NCBI GenBank assembly: GCA_050250955.1
Contig: JBFWNR010000003.1
Span: 248,001 to 312,000 of the forward strand
Direction of reading: 5' to 3'
Source of the DNA: CAWAYR01 sp050250955
Lineage (GTDB): Bacteria > Acidobacteriota > Vicinamibacteria > Vicinamibacterales > UBA2999
Length of the DNA stretch: 64,000 nt
The stretch's first letter is position 1. Every line of letters starts with the position of its first letter. Made by a program: the position numbers and the translations under genes. Below the pieces are notes generated by a model. It was given only the letters and a program-made list of their open reading frames with translations, did not search any database and was not told the origin of the DNA. Positions 56,709 to 64,000 of the stretch are shown piece by piece.

Positions 56709-57266
56709 CTATTCGACCCGGATCGTCGCCCGCATCCACGGGTGGATGCAGCACTCGAACTTGTGCAGGCCGGGAGCGCCGGCCGCCAGCTCGATCGTCG
56801 CGCCCGGCGCCAGCGGCATCGGCGGGTTGGTGGTGCTGACGCACTCGGGGGCGGGGGTCAGGCCGACGTTGATCCCGGCGACGAAGCCGCCGCCGAAGTT
56901 GGCCACCTCGGTGAAGGTATGGCCCCGCCCGCCGTGGTTGGTGACCCTGACGGTCTTCCCCGGCCGGACGGTCAGGTGCGACGGCTCGTTGCGCCAGGAC
57001 GGGTGGCCGATGAGGAACGACACGCCGTTGATCGTCGCCAGCGGCGAGCGGAGCAGGGCGCCGAACTCGGCGTTCGGGACGTCGCCCTGATGGGGTTTGA
57101 GCGTGCAGCCGCCGGTCGGGTCCCAGGCCGGGTCGCCGGGCAGGCAGTCGTCCATCACCGAGATGCGGTTGTCGTTCCCGTTCACCTGGGCCGTCACGGC
57201 ATACGAGCCGAGGGCCAACCCGGCGGCAAGCGTGGTGACGCCGGCAAGCAGACGAAGTGCGCGCAT
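56709..57266 (-). CDS. exported cupredoxin-like copper protein
   Basis: A 185-residue protein with a signal peptide (LLAGVTTLAAGLALGSYAVTA). The C-terminal half is a cupredoxin sandwich: HLTVRPGKTVRVTNHGGRGH gives the first His, and HKFECCIHPWM near residues 168-178 the Cys, His and Met of a type 1 copper site. Two adjacent Cys (172, 173) make the exact ligand ambiguous. The N-terminal part (LPGDPAWDPTGGCTLKPHQG) is unusual. Probably a periplasmic electron carrier. AAGGGAG precedes the start. Confidence 0.85.
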   Translation of the reverse strand: MRALRLLAGVTTLAAGLALGSYAVTAQVNGNDNRISVMDDCLPGDPAWDPTGGCTLKPHQGDVPNAEFGALLRSPLATINGVSFLIGHPSWRNEPSHLTVRPGKTVRVTNHGGRGHTFTEVANFGGGFVAGINVGLTPAPECVSTTNPPMPLAPGATIELAAGAPGLHKFECCIHPWMRATIRVE

Positions 57267-57376
57267 GAGGTACTCCCTTCGGGTGGGAGCGGATCCCCGG
57301 GGGGGCGGAGCTGGCGCGGCATCCGCCGGGCGATCCGTGGTGCAACGGCGGAGTATAGCCGGCCCCGCCGCTTTGG

Positions 57377-57382
57377 TAGCAT
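57377..57382 (+). promoter_or_regulatory. -10 box for a leaderless small gene
   Basis: TAGCAT plus six bases leads exactly to the ATG at 57389, the same geometry as at 45533 and 53172. Confidence 0.45.
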
Positions 57383-57388
57383 GCGACC

Positions 57389-57559
57389 ATGAGCGATCGC
57401 GTCGTCGTCCACCTGCCCGCGATGCCCCAGCCCAAGGACTTCGGGCTCGACGCCAGGACGCCGGCCGACAGCCCGGCGGCCGAGCGCTATGCCACCGCCC
57501 TCGCCGTCTGGGAACGCGTCGTCAACGACATCGCCAAGCGGATCGGCAAGAAGAAGTAG
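57389..57559 (+). CDS. small protein of unknown function (56 residues)
   Basis: An open frame of 57 codons from MSDRVVVHLPAMPQPKDF to the end NDIAKRIGKKK. Codon third positions are G/C as in neighbouring genes, and a TAGCAT box is placed for leaderless initiation. The C-terminal half is a single amphipathic helix ending in a basic tail. No family recognised. It lies between the divergent cupredoxin gene and the convergent pirin gene. Real-gene status rests on promoter geometry and codon use only. Confidence 0.5.
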   Translation: MSDRVVVHLPAMPQPKDFGLDARTPADSPAAERYATALAVWERVVNDIAKRIGKKK

Positions 57560-57579
57560 CGCCGTCGGCGACGGCGGGG

Positions 57580-58527
57580 TCAGCTGACCGGGTTCGGCCG
57601 CACCACCCGGGTCAGCGGCGGCGCCTCCAGCCGCGCGCCGCGGTAGGCCGTCACCTCGCCGAAGCGCTGGCGGGCCTCCCAGTCGGCCCGCGCCTGGCTC
57701 AACTCCTCGGGCGTGCGGGCGACGAAGTTCCACCACATCAGGATGGTCTCGGGAAACGGCGGCCCGCCGACGAGCAGCACGCGGGCGCCGGCGGCACTGG
57801 CCACCTCGGCCTCCGACCGGGCGCAGCCCAGGTAGTGCATCGTGTCGGCGGCCAGCGGCTCGCCGTCGAGAGACGCGTCGCCCTGCAGCACCAGCACCGC
57901 GTGCTCGAAGGTCGGGTCGAGCGGAACGCTCAGCGTGTGGGCGGCGTGCACCTGCAGATCGGCGCCGACGATCGGCGAGAAGTAGGGCTGGTCGAGACGC
58001 GCGTCGGCGAGCTGGCCGGCGAACACCCGCGCCAGTCCGCCCGGCGACTCGACGACCGGCACCTCGGCGACGTGGACGAAGCCGGCCGGGCCGCGGCGGA
58101 CCGCCTCGGGCAAGGCCGTCCACAGCTGCACGCCGTTCAGTCGCCCGCTGTGATCGCGCGGCGTCTGCTCGGCGTGGGCGATGGCATCGCCCGCGGTCAT
58201 GACGTTCACGCCGCCGGGACGCAGCACCGCCGCGCTTCCCAGGCTGTCGTCGTGAGCGATCTCGCCTTCCAGCAGCCACGACACCGTCTGCAGGCCGATG
58301 TGTGGATGCGGCGCCACGTCCATGGGCTTCACGGCCGAAAAGCTGAGCGGCCCGAAGCGGTCGAGGAAGCACCACGGGCCGATCAGCCGGTGCTCGCGGA
58401 TCGGCAGGGCGCGGCGGATCGCCAGCTGGCCGAGGTGCAGCTCACGGGTCGGGTAGGCGTCGAACCGCCGGTGGTCGGCGCCCAGCGCCACGCACGCCTC
58501 GCCGGCGACGGGGTCGCGACGGCTCAC
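57580..58527 (-). CDS. pirin-family protein
   Basis: A 315-residue bicupin of the pirin family. The metal site is in the N-terminal cupin: His-Pro-His in VAPHPHIGLQTVSWLLEGE, and His-Ala-Glu in DAIAHAEQTP. GPWCFLDRFGPL is the family start and a C-terminal cupin follows (HAVLVLQGDASLDGEPL). Pirins act as quercetinase-like dioxygenases or redox-sensing regulators; which applies here is open. GTG start, seven bases after the stop of the NTF2-like gene. Confidence 0.92.
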   Translation of the reverse strand: MSRRDPVAGEACVALGADHRRFDAYPTRELHLGQLAIRRALPIREHRLIGPWCFLDRFGPLSFSAVKPMDVAPHPHIGLQTVSWLLEGEIAHDDSLGSAAVLRPGGVNVMTAGDAIAHAEQTPRDHSGRLNGVQLWTALPEAVRRGPAGFVHVAEVPVVESPGGLARVFAGQLADARLDQPYFSPIVGADLQVHAAHTLSVPLDPTFEHAVLVLQGDASLDGEPLAADTMHYLGCARSEAEVASAAGARVLLVGGPPFPETILMWWNFVARTPEELSQARADWEARQRFGEVTAYRGARLEAPPLTRVVRPNPVS

Positions 58528-58534
58528 CGCGACC

Positions 58535-58984
58535 TCACGGCAGGAACGCCGAGACGTAGAGCCAACGCCCGTCGCGCTTCTCGAACACGTTGAACGAGTA
58601 GTAGTCCGACACCCGCGTCGAACCGTCGGGATTGGCGTAGACCATGTGCCCCCGCCCGGACGCCACCGCGATGTCGCCCCAGCGCCGCACCGCCACCAGC
58701 TCGTAGCGGCCCTCGCGCATCTCGGGGTCGGTCGGCAGCGCCGCGAGCAGGTCGCCCTTGGTGCGGGCCACGCCCCGGCCGTCGATGGCCAGGTAGTCGT
58801 CGGCGTAAATGGCCGCCAGGGCGGTGGCGTTCCGGGTGCGATGGCCCTCGACGATCGCCCGCTTCACGGCGGTGACGGCGGCACGGGTGTCGTCGTCGGC
58901 GAGGCGCGCCTGGCCGACCAACACGGTGGCGGTGACGAGGCTGCCGGCGGCGAGGCCGGCCAGTCCGGTGACGAGTGCGTGCAT
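58535..58984 (-). CDS. exported NTF2-like (DUF4440/SnoaL-type) protein
   Basis: A 149-residue protein with an N-terminal hydrophobic signal (GLAGLAAGSLVTATVLVGQ). The NTF2-like cone fold shows VKRAIVEGHRTRNATALAAI, YADDYLAIDGRGVARTKGDL and VSDYYSFNVFEKRDGRWLYV. Function unknown; such proteins are small exported enzymes or binders. Just upstream of the pirin gene on the same strand, probably co-transcribed. Confidence 0.82.
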   Translation of the reverse strand: MHALVTGLAGLAAGSLVTATVLVGQARLADDDTRAAVTAVKRAIVEGHRTRNATALAAIYADDYLAIDGRGVARTKGDLLAALPTDPEMREGRYELVAVRRWGDIAVASGRGHMVYANPDGSTRVSDYYSFNVFEKRDGRWLYVSAFLP

Positions 58985-59022
58985 GACGTGCGCTCCCTGA
59001 CGTTGGCGGGACCGGCGGCCGG

Positions 59023-59970
59023 TCACTCGCGCCTGGCCGTGACCCGGCTGCCGCCGTCGCCGTGCAGCACCAGCGTGCCGTCGGCGGTGACCTCGAGCCG
59101 GGCCAGGGCGCCGAGGACGGCCAGGAACGCCTCTTCCTGCGCCATGACCGCTCGCGCGCAGGCCTTCCCGGTGGCGCTCGCCGAGCCGAAACGGACGCCT
59201 TCGGCGCCCACCGTGTAGGGCGCCGAATAGGCGTTGCACGACGCCGACCCCGCGACGCGGCCGTCGCTGCCGAAGGTGAGCGTCGGCCGCGTGCCGCGCA
59301 GGACGGCCGCGCCGTTCACGTCCTGCACGACCCACGGCTCGCCGTCCAGCAGCGCCGCCGTCTCGCCGCCGCAGCCGCGCAGCTTCTGCCCGGCGAACTC
59401 GACGGTCACCGTGAAGGGCCGGGGCAGACCGGTGGCGGCGTCGCCGCACGGGCGGTCGAGGATGGTCGCGACGATCGGCCGGCCCGCCGACGAGGCGATG
59501 TAGCGGCGCCCGCCGGCGAACGCCTCGGCGTAGGGCGTCGGGACCGAGATCTTCTGCTGGCCCAGGGCCATCACCAGCGTGAGCTGGCCGCCGCGGATGT
59601 CGAGACGCCAGCCGGGCTCGTGGCCGACGGCGGCGAGCGCCCCGGCGTCGGCGCTGGCCGCGCCGTCCACCGCGACGCACTCGGCATAGCCGCGGCCGCG
59701 GATCCGCAGGCTGGCGAGATCACCGCGGTTCCAGAACGAGGTCGACGGATCGTCGTCGGCCTCGTAGCGGACGCCCGAGGCCACCGGCGTCTGCCGGAGC
59801 GTGTAGGTGGCGCCGGCGGCGTTCAGGTGCAGCGTGGCGCCCTCGACGGCGACGGCGATGCGTTCGGCGCCACAGGTGAACTCGCGCGGCGCCGCGCCGG
59901 CCGGCACGGCCGGTTGCGCGGTCGACACCAGACTGCCGAGCGCGGCGGCCAGGATCAGGGGGTGGCCCAT
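59023..59970 (-). CDS. exported MliC / META domain protein
   Basis: A 315-residue protein with a signal peptide. Three modules follow: a MliC-like domain (about 30-85; FTCGAERIAVAVEGATLHL through FWNRGDLASLRIRG), a COG3650-like middle domain (about 110-205; AVGHEPGWRLDIRGGQLTLV), and a C-terminal META domain (about 210-312; GEPWVVQDVNGAAV, SASCNAYSAPYTVGAEGVRF, MAQEEAFLAVLG). MliC domains inhibit c-type lysozyme and META domains occur in heat-shock and adhesion lipoproteins, so an envelope-protection role is plausible. There is no lipobox. GGGGAG precedes the ATG. Confidence 0.85.
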   Translation of the reverse strand: MGHPLILAAALGSLVSTAQPAVPAGAAPREFTCGAERIAVAVEGATLHLNAAGATYTLRQTPVASGVRYEADDDPSTSFWNRGDLASLRIRGRGYAECVAVDGAASADAGALAAVGHEPGWRLDIRGGQLTLVMALGQQKISVPTPYAEAFAGGRRYIASSAGRPIVATILDRPCGDAATGLPRPFTVTVEFAGQKLRGCGGETAALLDGEPWVVQDVNGAAVLRGTRPTLTFGSDGRVAGSASCNAYSAPYTVGAEGVRFGSASATGKACARAVMAQEEAFLAVLGALARLEVTADGTLVLHGDGGSRVTARRE

Positions 59971-59971
59971 C

Positions 59972-61300
59972 TCACGCTCCCCGGCGGGCGTAGACCGCCG
60001 CGACGCCGCTCAGCCCGATGAGGCCGACCATGTTGGGGAACACCTGCAGCGCGTTCATCAGATCGCCCCACGCCCACACCACCTCGGGGCGCAGCACGGC
60101 GCCGAAGGGGATGAGCAGGCAGTAGGCCCAACGATACGGGATCCGTACCGAGCGGCCCAGGATGTATTCGATGAACTGCTCGCCGTAGTAGGCCCAGCCG
60201 ATGAGTGTGGTGTAGCCGAAGAGGAACGCGCAGAAGGCCACCACCCAGCCGCCCACGGTGGGCATGGCGGCGTTGAACGCGGCGGCGACGGCCGCGGTGC
60301 TGGTCACGTAGGCGGCGCCGCTTTGCGCCGCGGCGATCGAGGTTTCGGCGACGCCGCTCACCAGGATGGTCATCGCGCTGATGGTGGCGGTGACGAACGA
60401 GACGATGAACACCTCCATCACCGCCTGGAGCCCCTGCTGGGACGGGCGGTCCGAGCGGGCGGTGCCGTAGGCCACCGCGGCCGTGCCGTAGCCGGCCTCG
60501 TTGGCGTAGACGCCGCGGGCGATGCCGTAGCGCATGGCGATGAACCAGCCGAAGCCCATCGCCGACTGCGTGGTCAGCGCCTCGCGGAACACCATCGAGA
60601 AGACGTGCGGCAGCCGGTCGGCGAAGCTGACGATCACGACCAGCCCGCCCAGCAGGTAGAGGCCGACCTTGAGCGGCGCCAGCGTCTCGGCGACGCGGCC
60701 GATCGCCGAGATGCCGCCGATGATGACCGCCCACACCAGCACGGCGATGCCGATCCCGGCCACCCAGGTGGGAATCCCGAACACGCTGTCTAGGGCGATG
60801 GCGATGGAGTTCGGCTGGGTGAAGGGCGTGGTGGTGAGCGCGCCGATGCCGGCGACCAGCGCGAAGGTGCTGGCCAGGGCCGGGCTCTTCAGCCCGTCGC
60901 GCAGGTAGTACATCGGGCCGACGCGGAGCACGCCGTCGACCGTGTCGCGGTACTTCAGGCCGAGCACCGCCTCGGTGAACTTCACCGAGGTGGCGACGAA
61001 CCCGTAGACCCAGATCCAGAAGAGCGCGCCGGGGCCGCCGGAGATGATCGCCGTGGCGACGCCGGCGATATTGCCGGTGCCGATCGACGCCGCCAGGGCG
61101 GTCATGAACGCCTGGAACGGCGTCAGCGCGCCGCCGGCAGCCGCCGACTGCTGGGCGACCATCGCCTGGAAGGCTTCGGGCAGCCGGCGCAGCTGGACCA
61201 CGCCGTAGCGCAGGGTGAGGAACGCACCGGCCCCGAGCAGCATCCAGACGACGACGTACTGGAAGAGGTACGTCGTCAGCGTGTCGATGAGCGCCGCCAT
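59972..61300 (-). CDS. alanine/glycine:sodium symporter (AGCS family)
   Basis: A 442-residue inner-membrane transporter with about 11 helices. Family signatures: GALTPFQAFMTALAASIGTG and NIAGVATAI (substrate/sodium site), GPGALFWIWVYGFVATSVKF and TEAVLG, YVRDG-like YYLRDGL, and YANEAGYGTAAVAYGTA. It imports alanine or glycine with Na+. A TAGGAT box lies eight bases before the ATG, so it is predicted near-leaderless. One base separates its stop region from the start of the MliC/META gene, so the two may be co-transcribed. Confidence 0.94.
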   Translation of the reverse strand: MAALIDTLTTYLFQYVVVWMLLGAGAFLTLRYGVVQLRRLPEAFQAMVAQQSAAAGGALTPFQAFMTALAASIGTGNIAGVATAIISGGPGALFWIWVYGFVATSVKFTEAVLGLKYRDTVDGVLRVGPMYYLRDGLKSPALASTFALVAGIGALTTTPFTQPNSIAIALDSVFGIPTWVAGIGIAVLVWAVIIGGISAIGRVAETLAPLKVGLYLLGGLVVIVSFADRLPHVFSMVFREALTTQSAMGFGWFIAMRYGIARGVYANEAGYGTAAVAYGTARSDRPSQQGLQAVMEVFIVSFVTATISAMTILVSGVAETSIAAAQSGAAYVTSTAAVAAAFNAAMPTVGGWVVAFCAFLFGYTTLIGWAYYGEQFIEYILGRSVRIPYRWAYCLLIPFGAVLRPEVVWAWGDLMNALQVFPNMVGLIGLSGVAAVYARRGA

Positions 61301-61308
61301 CGGCGCTC

Positions 61309-61314
61309 ATCCTA
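61309..61314 (-). promoter_or_regulatory. candidate -10 box, near-leaderless
   Basis: On the minus strand TAGGAT plus eight bases leads to the ATG at 61300. Confidence 0.4.
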
Positions 61315-61337
61315 CTCTGGCCGGGCGGCGGCGGCGG

Positions 61338-61727
61338 TTACTTTACGACCGTGAAATTGCGGGTGCCGACCGGCTGGCCGTCGACCTCGACCTCGACCCG
61401 GTAGTCGCCGGGCGGGAAGTTGCCGGCGCTCTGCAGATTGAACTCGGTGGCGCCGGCGCCCTTGAACGACACCCGCTTCTCGCGGTCGCTGAGCATCTGC
61501 GAGCCGTAGTACCAGCGGACGCGGATGGTCCCTTCGCCGCGGGCGTTGTTGAGCGCCGAGACGTAGATGGTCTCGTTGGGCTTGAAGGTGGTCGTCGGCT
61601 CGGCCACGCTGTTGTCGGCGTTGAGCCGGCGCCCGAGCTGCAGCGTGTCGACCGTCAGCGGCTGCGAGCAGGCCACGCCGAGGCCGGCGGCCAGCAGGAC
61701 GACACCGAGAAGGGTCCGTGGAGCCAT
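61338..61727 (-). CDS. small lipoprotein with a beta-sandwich domain
   Basis: A 129-residue protein with a lipoprotein signal ending GVACS (Cys20). The mature part is one immunoglobulin-like beta domain (TFKPNETIYVSALNNARGEG, TIRVRWYYGSQMLSDREKR, NFPPGDYRVEVEVDGQPVGT), a pattern common in Acidobacteriota and delta-proteobacterial lipoproteins of unknown role. A GATAAT box ends six bases before the ATG, so it is predicted leaderless. Confidence 0.82.
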   Translation of the reverse strand: MAPRTLLGVVLLAAGLGVACSQPLTVDTLQLGRRLNADNSVAEPTTTFKPNETIYVSALNNARGEGTIRVRWYYGSQMLSDREKRVSFKGAGATEFNLQSAGNFPPGDYRVEVEVDGQPVGTRNFTVVK

Positions 61728-61733
61728 GGGGTC

Positions 61734-61739
61734 ATTATC
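61734..61739 (-). promoter_or_regulatory. -10 box for a leaderless lipoprotein gene
   Basis: On the minus strand GATAAT plus six bases leads exactly to the ATG at 61727. The best -10 match in the window. Confidence 0.5.
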
Positions 61740-61740
61740 C

Positions 61741-61799
61741 AGCGGCTAGGGGCTAGCGGCTAGCGGCTAGGGCTTCCCGCGAGGCTAGCGGCTAGCGGC
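61741..61799. repeat. heptamer array (AGCGGCT family) overlapping a stop codon
   Basis: Units AGCGGCT, AGGGGCT, AGCGGCT, AGCGGCT, a broken unit, then AGCGGCT and AGCGGC. On the minus strand the array provides the TAG stop (61792-61794) of the sulfatase-type gene. Confidence 0.8.
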
Positions 61800-63408
61800 G
61801 GGCGGCCAGGGGCACGTCGCCGAAGGCGGCCAGCAGGGTCGGCAGCAGGGCGTGCATCGGCCCGAGCGCCTGCCGCACCGGCGTGGTGCCGGGATGGAAG
61901 CCGCGCGCGACCAGCGCGTCGACGACCGCCGTCCGGCTGGTCACGACGTGCACCGGCACGTCCCACGATGCGCCCTCGCCGGCCACGGCGGCGGCTGGCT
62001 GGTGATCGCCGACGACGACGAGCACGAGGTCGCGGCGCTGGTGCTGGCGGAGATACCCGCCCAGCGTGGCCAGCGCGTAGGACACGGCGTTGACGTAGCT
62101 CGGGGCGAGGTCGAAGTAGTCGGGCACACGTGCCAGCGCCTGGCCCAGGGCCGGCTCGTCGTAGGGAGTGGCCGACACCACGCGCGGCCAGTCCGGCTGA
62201 TAGGGCGCCGTCGGCCCGAACGGCGCGTGCGTGCTGGTCGTGGGGAAGAAGAGGAACAGCGGCCGGTCGCCGGCCCGGGCCGGCTCCAGCTGGTCGAGCC
62301 GGGCCAGCGCGAACTGGTCGGGCACCGTCCACCAGCCGAACCGCGGCCCGGCATAGCCGAGTGCGGCGGTGTCGTAGATGCGGTCGAAGCCGTAGAACGC
62401 GCCCTCGGGCCAGGCGTGACGCAAGCCCGGCATCAGCGCCACGGTCCGATAGCCGGCCTGGGCGAACGCCGACACGATGGTGTCGCGGCGTTCGGCCATG
62501 AGGGCGATGTTGGTGGCCTCGTCGCGGGCTTCGACGCCGGTCATCAGGCTCACGTGCGCCAGCCACGACGAGCCGCCGAAGGTCGGCGAGTCGACCATCG
62601 CCGACACCACGCGCCGGCCGGTGGCGGCGACGTCGGCATCGAAGCGGGCCCTGGCAGCGGCCAGCGGCAGGGCGACCGCCGGGCGGTCGAGGGTGACGGC
62701 GCCGTAGGACTCCACGAAGACGAGCAGCACGTCGGCGCCGCGAACGGCGCCCAGGTCGGCGGTGACTGCCGGTGAGGCGGTCGTGACCGGCCGGGCGTTG
62801 AGCTGGGTGGCGACGAGCCGGGCCTGCTGCCAGTAGGTCGCCGACACGGTGGGCGCGACGTGGACCGGCAGCCCGGTGACGCCCCTCGCCTGGGCCACGG
62901 CGACGCCCATCACGACGACCGCGGCGGCGGCGGCCACTGCCCGCACCCCGCGCACGGCCATCGCGCCGGCCACCGCCGAGAAGGCCAGCCGTGCCGCCAG
63001 GTAGACGAGACCGAGCAGCACCGCCACGGCGACGACGCCGGCGAGGACCAGCGGCCCGGCGATGGCGTCGGTCATCATCGCCGCCACCGCCGAGACATGA
63101 CGGAGGTCCCAGAAGAGGTTGACCGGGCGGCCGTACAACGCCGGCGCGACGACGTCGAGATAGCGGCCCACGACCAATGCCATCCAGACGACGGCCAGCG
63201 TCCGCAGCATCCAGCGTGCCGACGTCCGCCGCGCGACCAGGGTCGCCCCGGCCAGGACCAGCACGGCGACCGCCAGCTCCACCGACACGTGCCCGAACCA
63301 CTCCACCTTGAGGGTCGGCCAGATGTTGTAGAAGGTCAGCGAGGCGTTCAGGACGCCGAGTGCGACGACGGCGGCGAGGCTCTGCAGCAGGGGGCGCGCG
63401 TGGGACAA
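61792..63408 (-). CDS. membrane-anchored sulfatase/LtaS-like hydrolase
   Basis: A 538-residue protein with about five N-terminal membrane helices (to about residue 180) and an outward-facing alkaline-phosphatase-superfamily domain. ADVLLVFVESYGAVTL carries the first metal-binding acid, VDSPTFGGSSWLAHVSLMTG the probable nucleophile, RPLFLFFPTTSTHAPFG and LVVVGDHQPA the later Asp-His metal ligands. Relatives transfer glycerol-phosphate or phosphoethanolamine to envelope glycans or lipids. TTG start at 63408, four bases after the upstream stop; AGGATGAG may serve as ribosome site. Confidence 0.82.
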   Translation of the reverse strand: MSHARPLLQSLAAVVALGVLNASLTFYNIWPTLKVEWFGHVSVELAVAVLVLAGATLVARRTSARWMLRTLAVVWMALVVGRYLDVVAPALYGRPVNLFWDLRHVSAVAAMMTDAIAGPLVLAGVVAVAVLLGLVYLAARLAFSAVAGAMAVRGVRAVAAAAAVVVMGVAVAQARGVTGLPVHVAPTVSATYWQQARLVATQLNARPVTTASPAVTADLGAVRGADVLLVFVESYGAVTLDRPAVALPLAAARARFDADVAATGRRVVSAMVDSPTFGGSSWLAHVSLMTGVEARDEATNIALMAERRDTIVSAFAQAGYRTVALMPGLRHAWPEGAFYGFDRIYDTAALGYAGPRFGWWTVPDQFALARLDQLEPARAGDRPLFLFFPTTSTHAPFGPTAPYQPDWPRVVSATPYDEPALGQALARVPDYFDLAPSYVNAVSYALATLGGYLRQHQRRDLVLVVVGDHQPAAAVAGEGASWDVPVHVVTSRTAVVDALVARGFHPGTTPVRQALGPMHALLPTLLAAFGDVPLAARR

Positions 63409-63412
63409 GCTC

Positions 63413-63943
63413 TCATCCTAGCAGTGCGTGGCGCCGGCGATGCAGCCACCCGACGTCGAGCGCGAACGACCAGGTGAGCGCCGCCAGCCCGGTCGCTGCC
63501 GCCGCCAGCGCGAGTCGCGGCGGCACGACCGGAGCGAGCGCGGCCAGGAGCGCGACGATCTGCACGACGCAGATCGCCTGGCGGCGCCGGCTCGGCGGCA
63601 GCGGCCGGGCCATCCAGGGCCAGGCGACGGCGGCGGCGACGAAGAGGTAGCGCATCAGGCCGGCGGCGAGCACCCACGGCCCGGTGATGTCGAAGCGCCA
63701 CACCAGGATCGAGAGCACCAGCACCAGCGCCGCGTCCACCTCCATGTCGAAGCGGGCCCCGAAGGCGCTGGCGGTGCCGGTGCGGCGGGCGACCCAGCCG
63801 TCGGCGAGGTCGAGGAGCGCAGCGACGGTGCCGAGGGCGACGACGAGGGCCGCCCGCTCGGGCGTCGGCGGTCCGGCGCCGAGACCGGCGACGGCGGCGG
63901 CGAGCCCGGCCCGCGTGGCGGTGATCACGTTGGCCGGAGCCAT
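63413..63943 (-). CDS. CDP-alcohol phosphatidyltransferase family protein
   Basis: A 176-residue membrane enzyme with the complete CDP-alcohol signature D-x2-D-G-x2-A-R-x8-G-x3-D-x3-D: Asp45, Asp48, Gly49, Ala52, Arg53, Gly62, Asp66, Asp70. About five membrane helices. It joins a CMP-activated lipid to an alcohol headgroup. Immediately upstream of the sulfatase-like gene on the same strand, so the two may act in one envelope-lipid pathway (inference). Confidence 0.92.
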   Translation of the reverse strand: MAPANVITATRAGLAAAVAGLGAGPPTPERAALVVALGTVAALLDLADGWVARRTGTASAFGARFDMEVDAALVLVLSILVWRFDITGPWVLAAGLMRYLFVAAAVAWPWMARPLPPSRRRQAICVVQIVALLAALAPVVPPRLALAAAATGLAALTWSFALDVGWLHRRRHALLG

Positions 63944-63990
63944 CAGCCGCGATCGCTCACGATATGCTGGTGCCGCCGCGGTTGCCGCCC

Positions 63991-64000
63991 ATGTCCGATG
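63991..64000 (+). CDS. possible start of a gene running off the window
   Basis: ATGTCCGATG at the window edge follows a TATGCT-like -10 box (63963-63968) and is divergent from the phosphatidyltransferase gene. Only ten bases are visible, so product and reality are unknown. Confidence 0.25.

Overview
The window is a very GC-rich bacterial chromosome segment with almost gap-free gene packing. Two large tandem permeases carry the N-terminal signature of the ADOP family (Acidobacterial Duplicated Orphan Permease) and sit behind a PadR regulator. Together with Ser/Thr kinases fused to beta-propellers, PHM-like copper/haem proteins and abundant short intergenic repeats, this points to an Acidobacteriota genome of the Vicinamibacteria/Luteitalea type. 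That assignment is inference; no rRNA or tRNA gene was recognised.

Layout. 1-7.4 kb: a cystathionine lyase-type PLP enzyme, then a minus-strand homogentisate operon (HPPD, Rieske ferredoxin, homogentisate dioxygenase, fumarylacetoacetase) headed by a conserved unknown protein and divergent from a LysR regulator; no maleylacetoacetate isomerase is present. 7.4-13.1 kb: PadR plus two ADOP permeases. 13.2-17.8 kb: a heterodimeric ABC exporter and a DUF1835-type protein. 18-25.2 kb: a three-subunit molybdenum hydroxylase with a Tat-exported FeS subunit, a lipoprotein, a haem c/copper monooxygenase-like fusion and a partner exported protein. 25.3-33.1 kb: single enzymes (SurA-like PPIase, reductase, luciferase-like oxidoreductase, PhzF, methyltransferase, membrane acyltransferase), then a GNAT/HipA-like kinase/DUF3037 cassette. 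33.2-39.3 kb: a helix-turn-helix citrate synthase divergent from a second citrate synthase, followed by the ATP-grasp/alpha-E/transglutaminase trio. 39.5-45.5 kb: an SMP-30-like propeller, the oxidative pentose phosphate operon gnd-zwf-pgl, and a 5'-nucleotidase. 45.5-53.1 kb: two Ser/Thr kinases, a haem/alpha-toroid protein, an AraC regulator and a VapBC/FitAB-type toxin-antitoxin pair. 53.2-64 kb: an M14 peptidase, an HxlR regulator facing a truncated DJ-1/PfpI gene and an F420 reductase-like gene, then pirin, an NTF2-like protein, a MliC/META protein, an alanine symporter, a sulfatase-type membrane enzyme and a CDP-alcohol phosphatidyltransferase.

Two window-wide patterns stand out. First, many genes outside operons have a TANNNT-like -10 box ending exactly six bases (sometimes 8-10) before the start codon and no Shine-Dalgarno sequence, suggesting that leaderless transcription is common. 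Second, three repeat families (a CTAGCGG-type heptamer, a CGTAGGGC/GAGCT palindrome, and REP-like perfect hairpins) lie at gene junctions. They supply the stop codons of several genes and, in one case, the start of a lipoprotein signal peptide.
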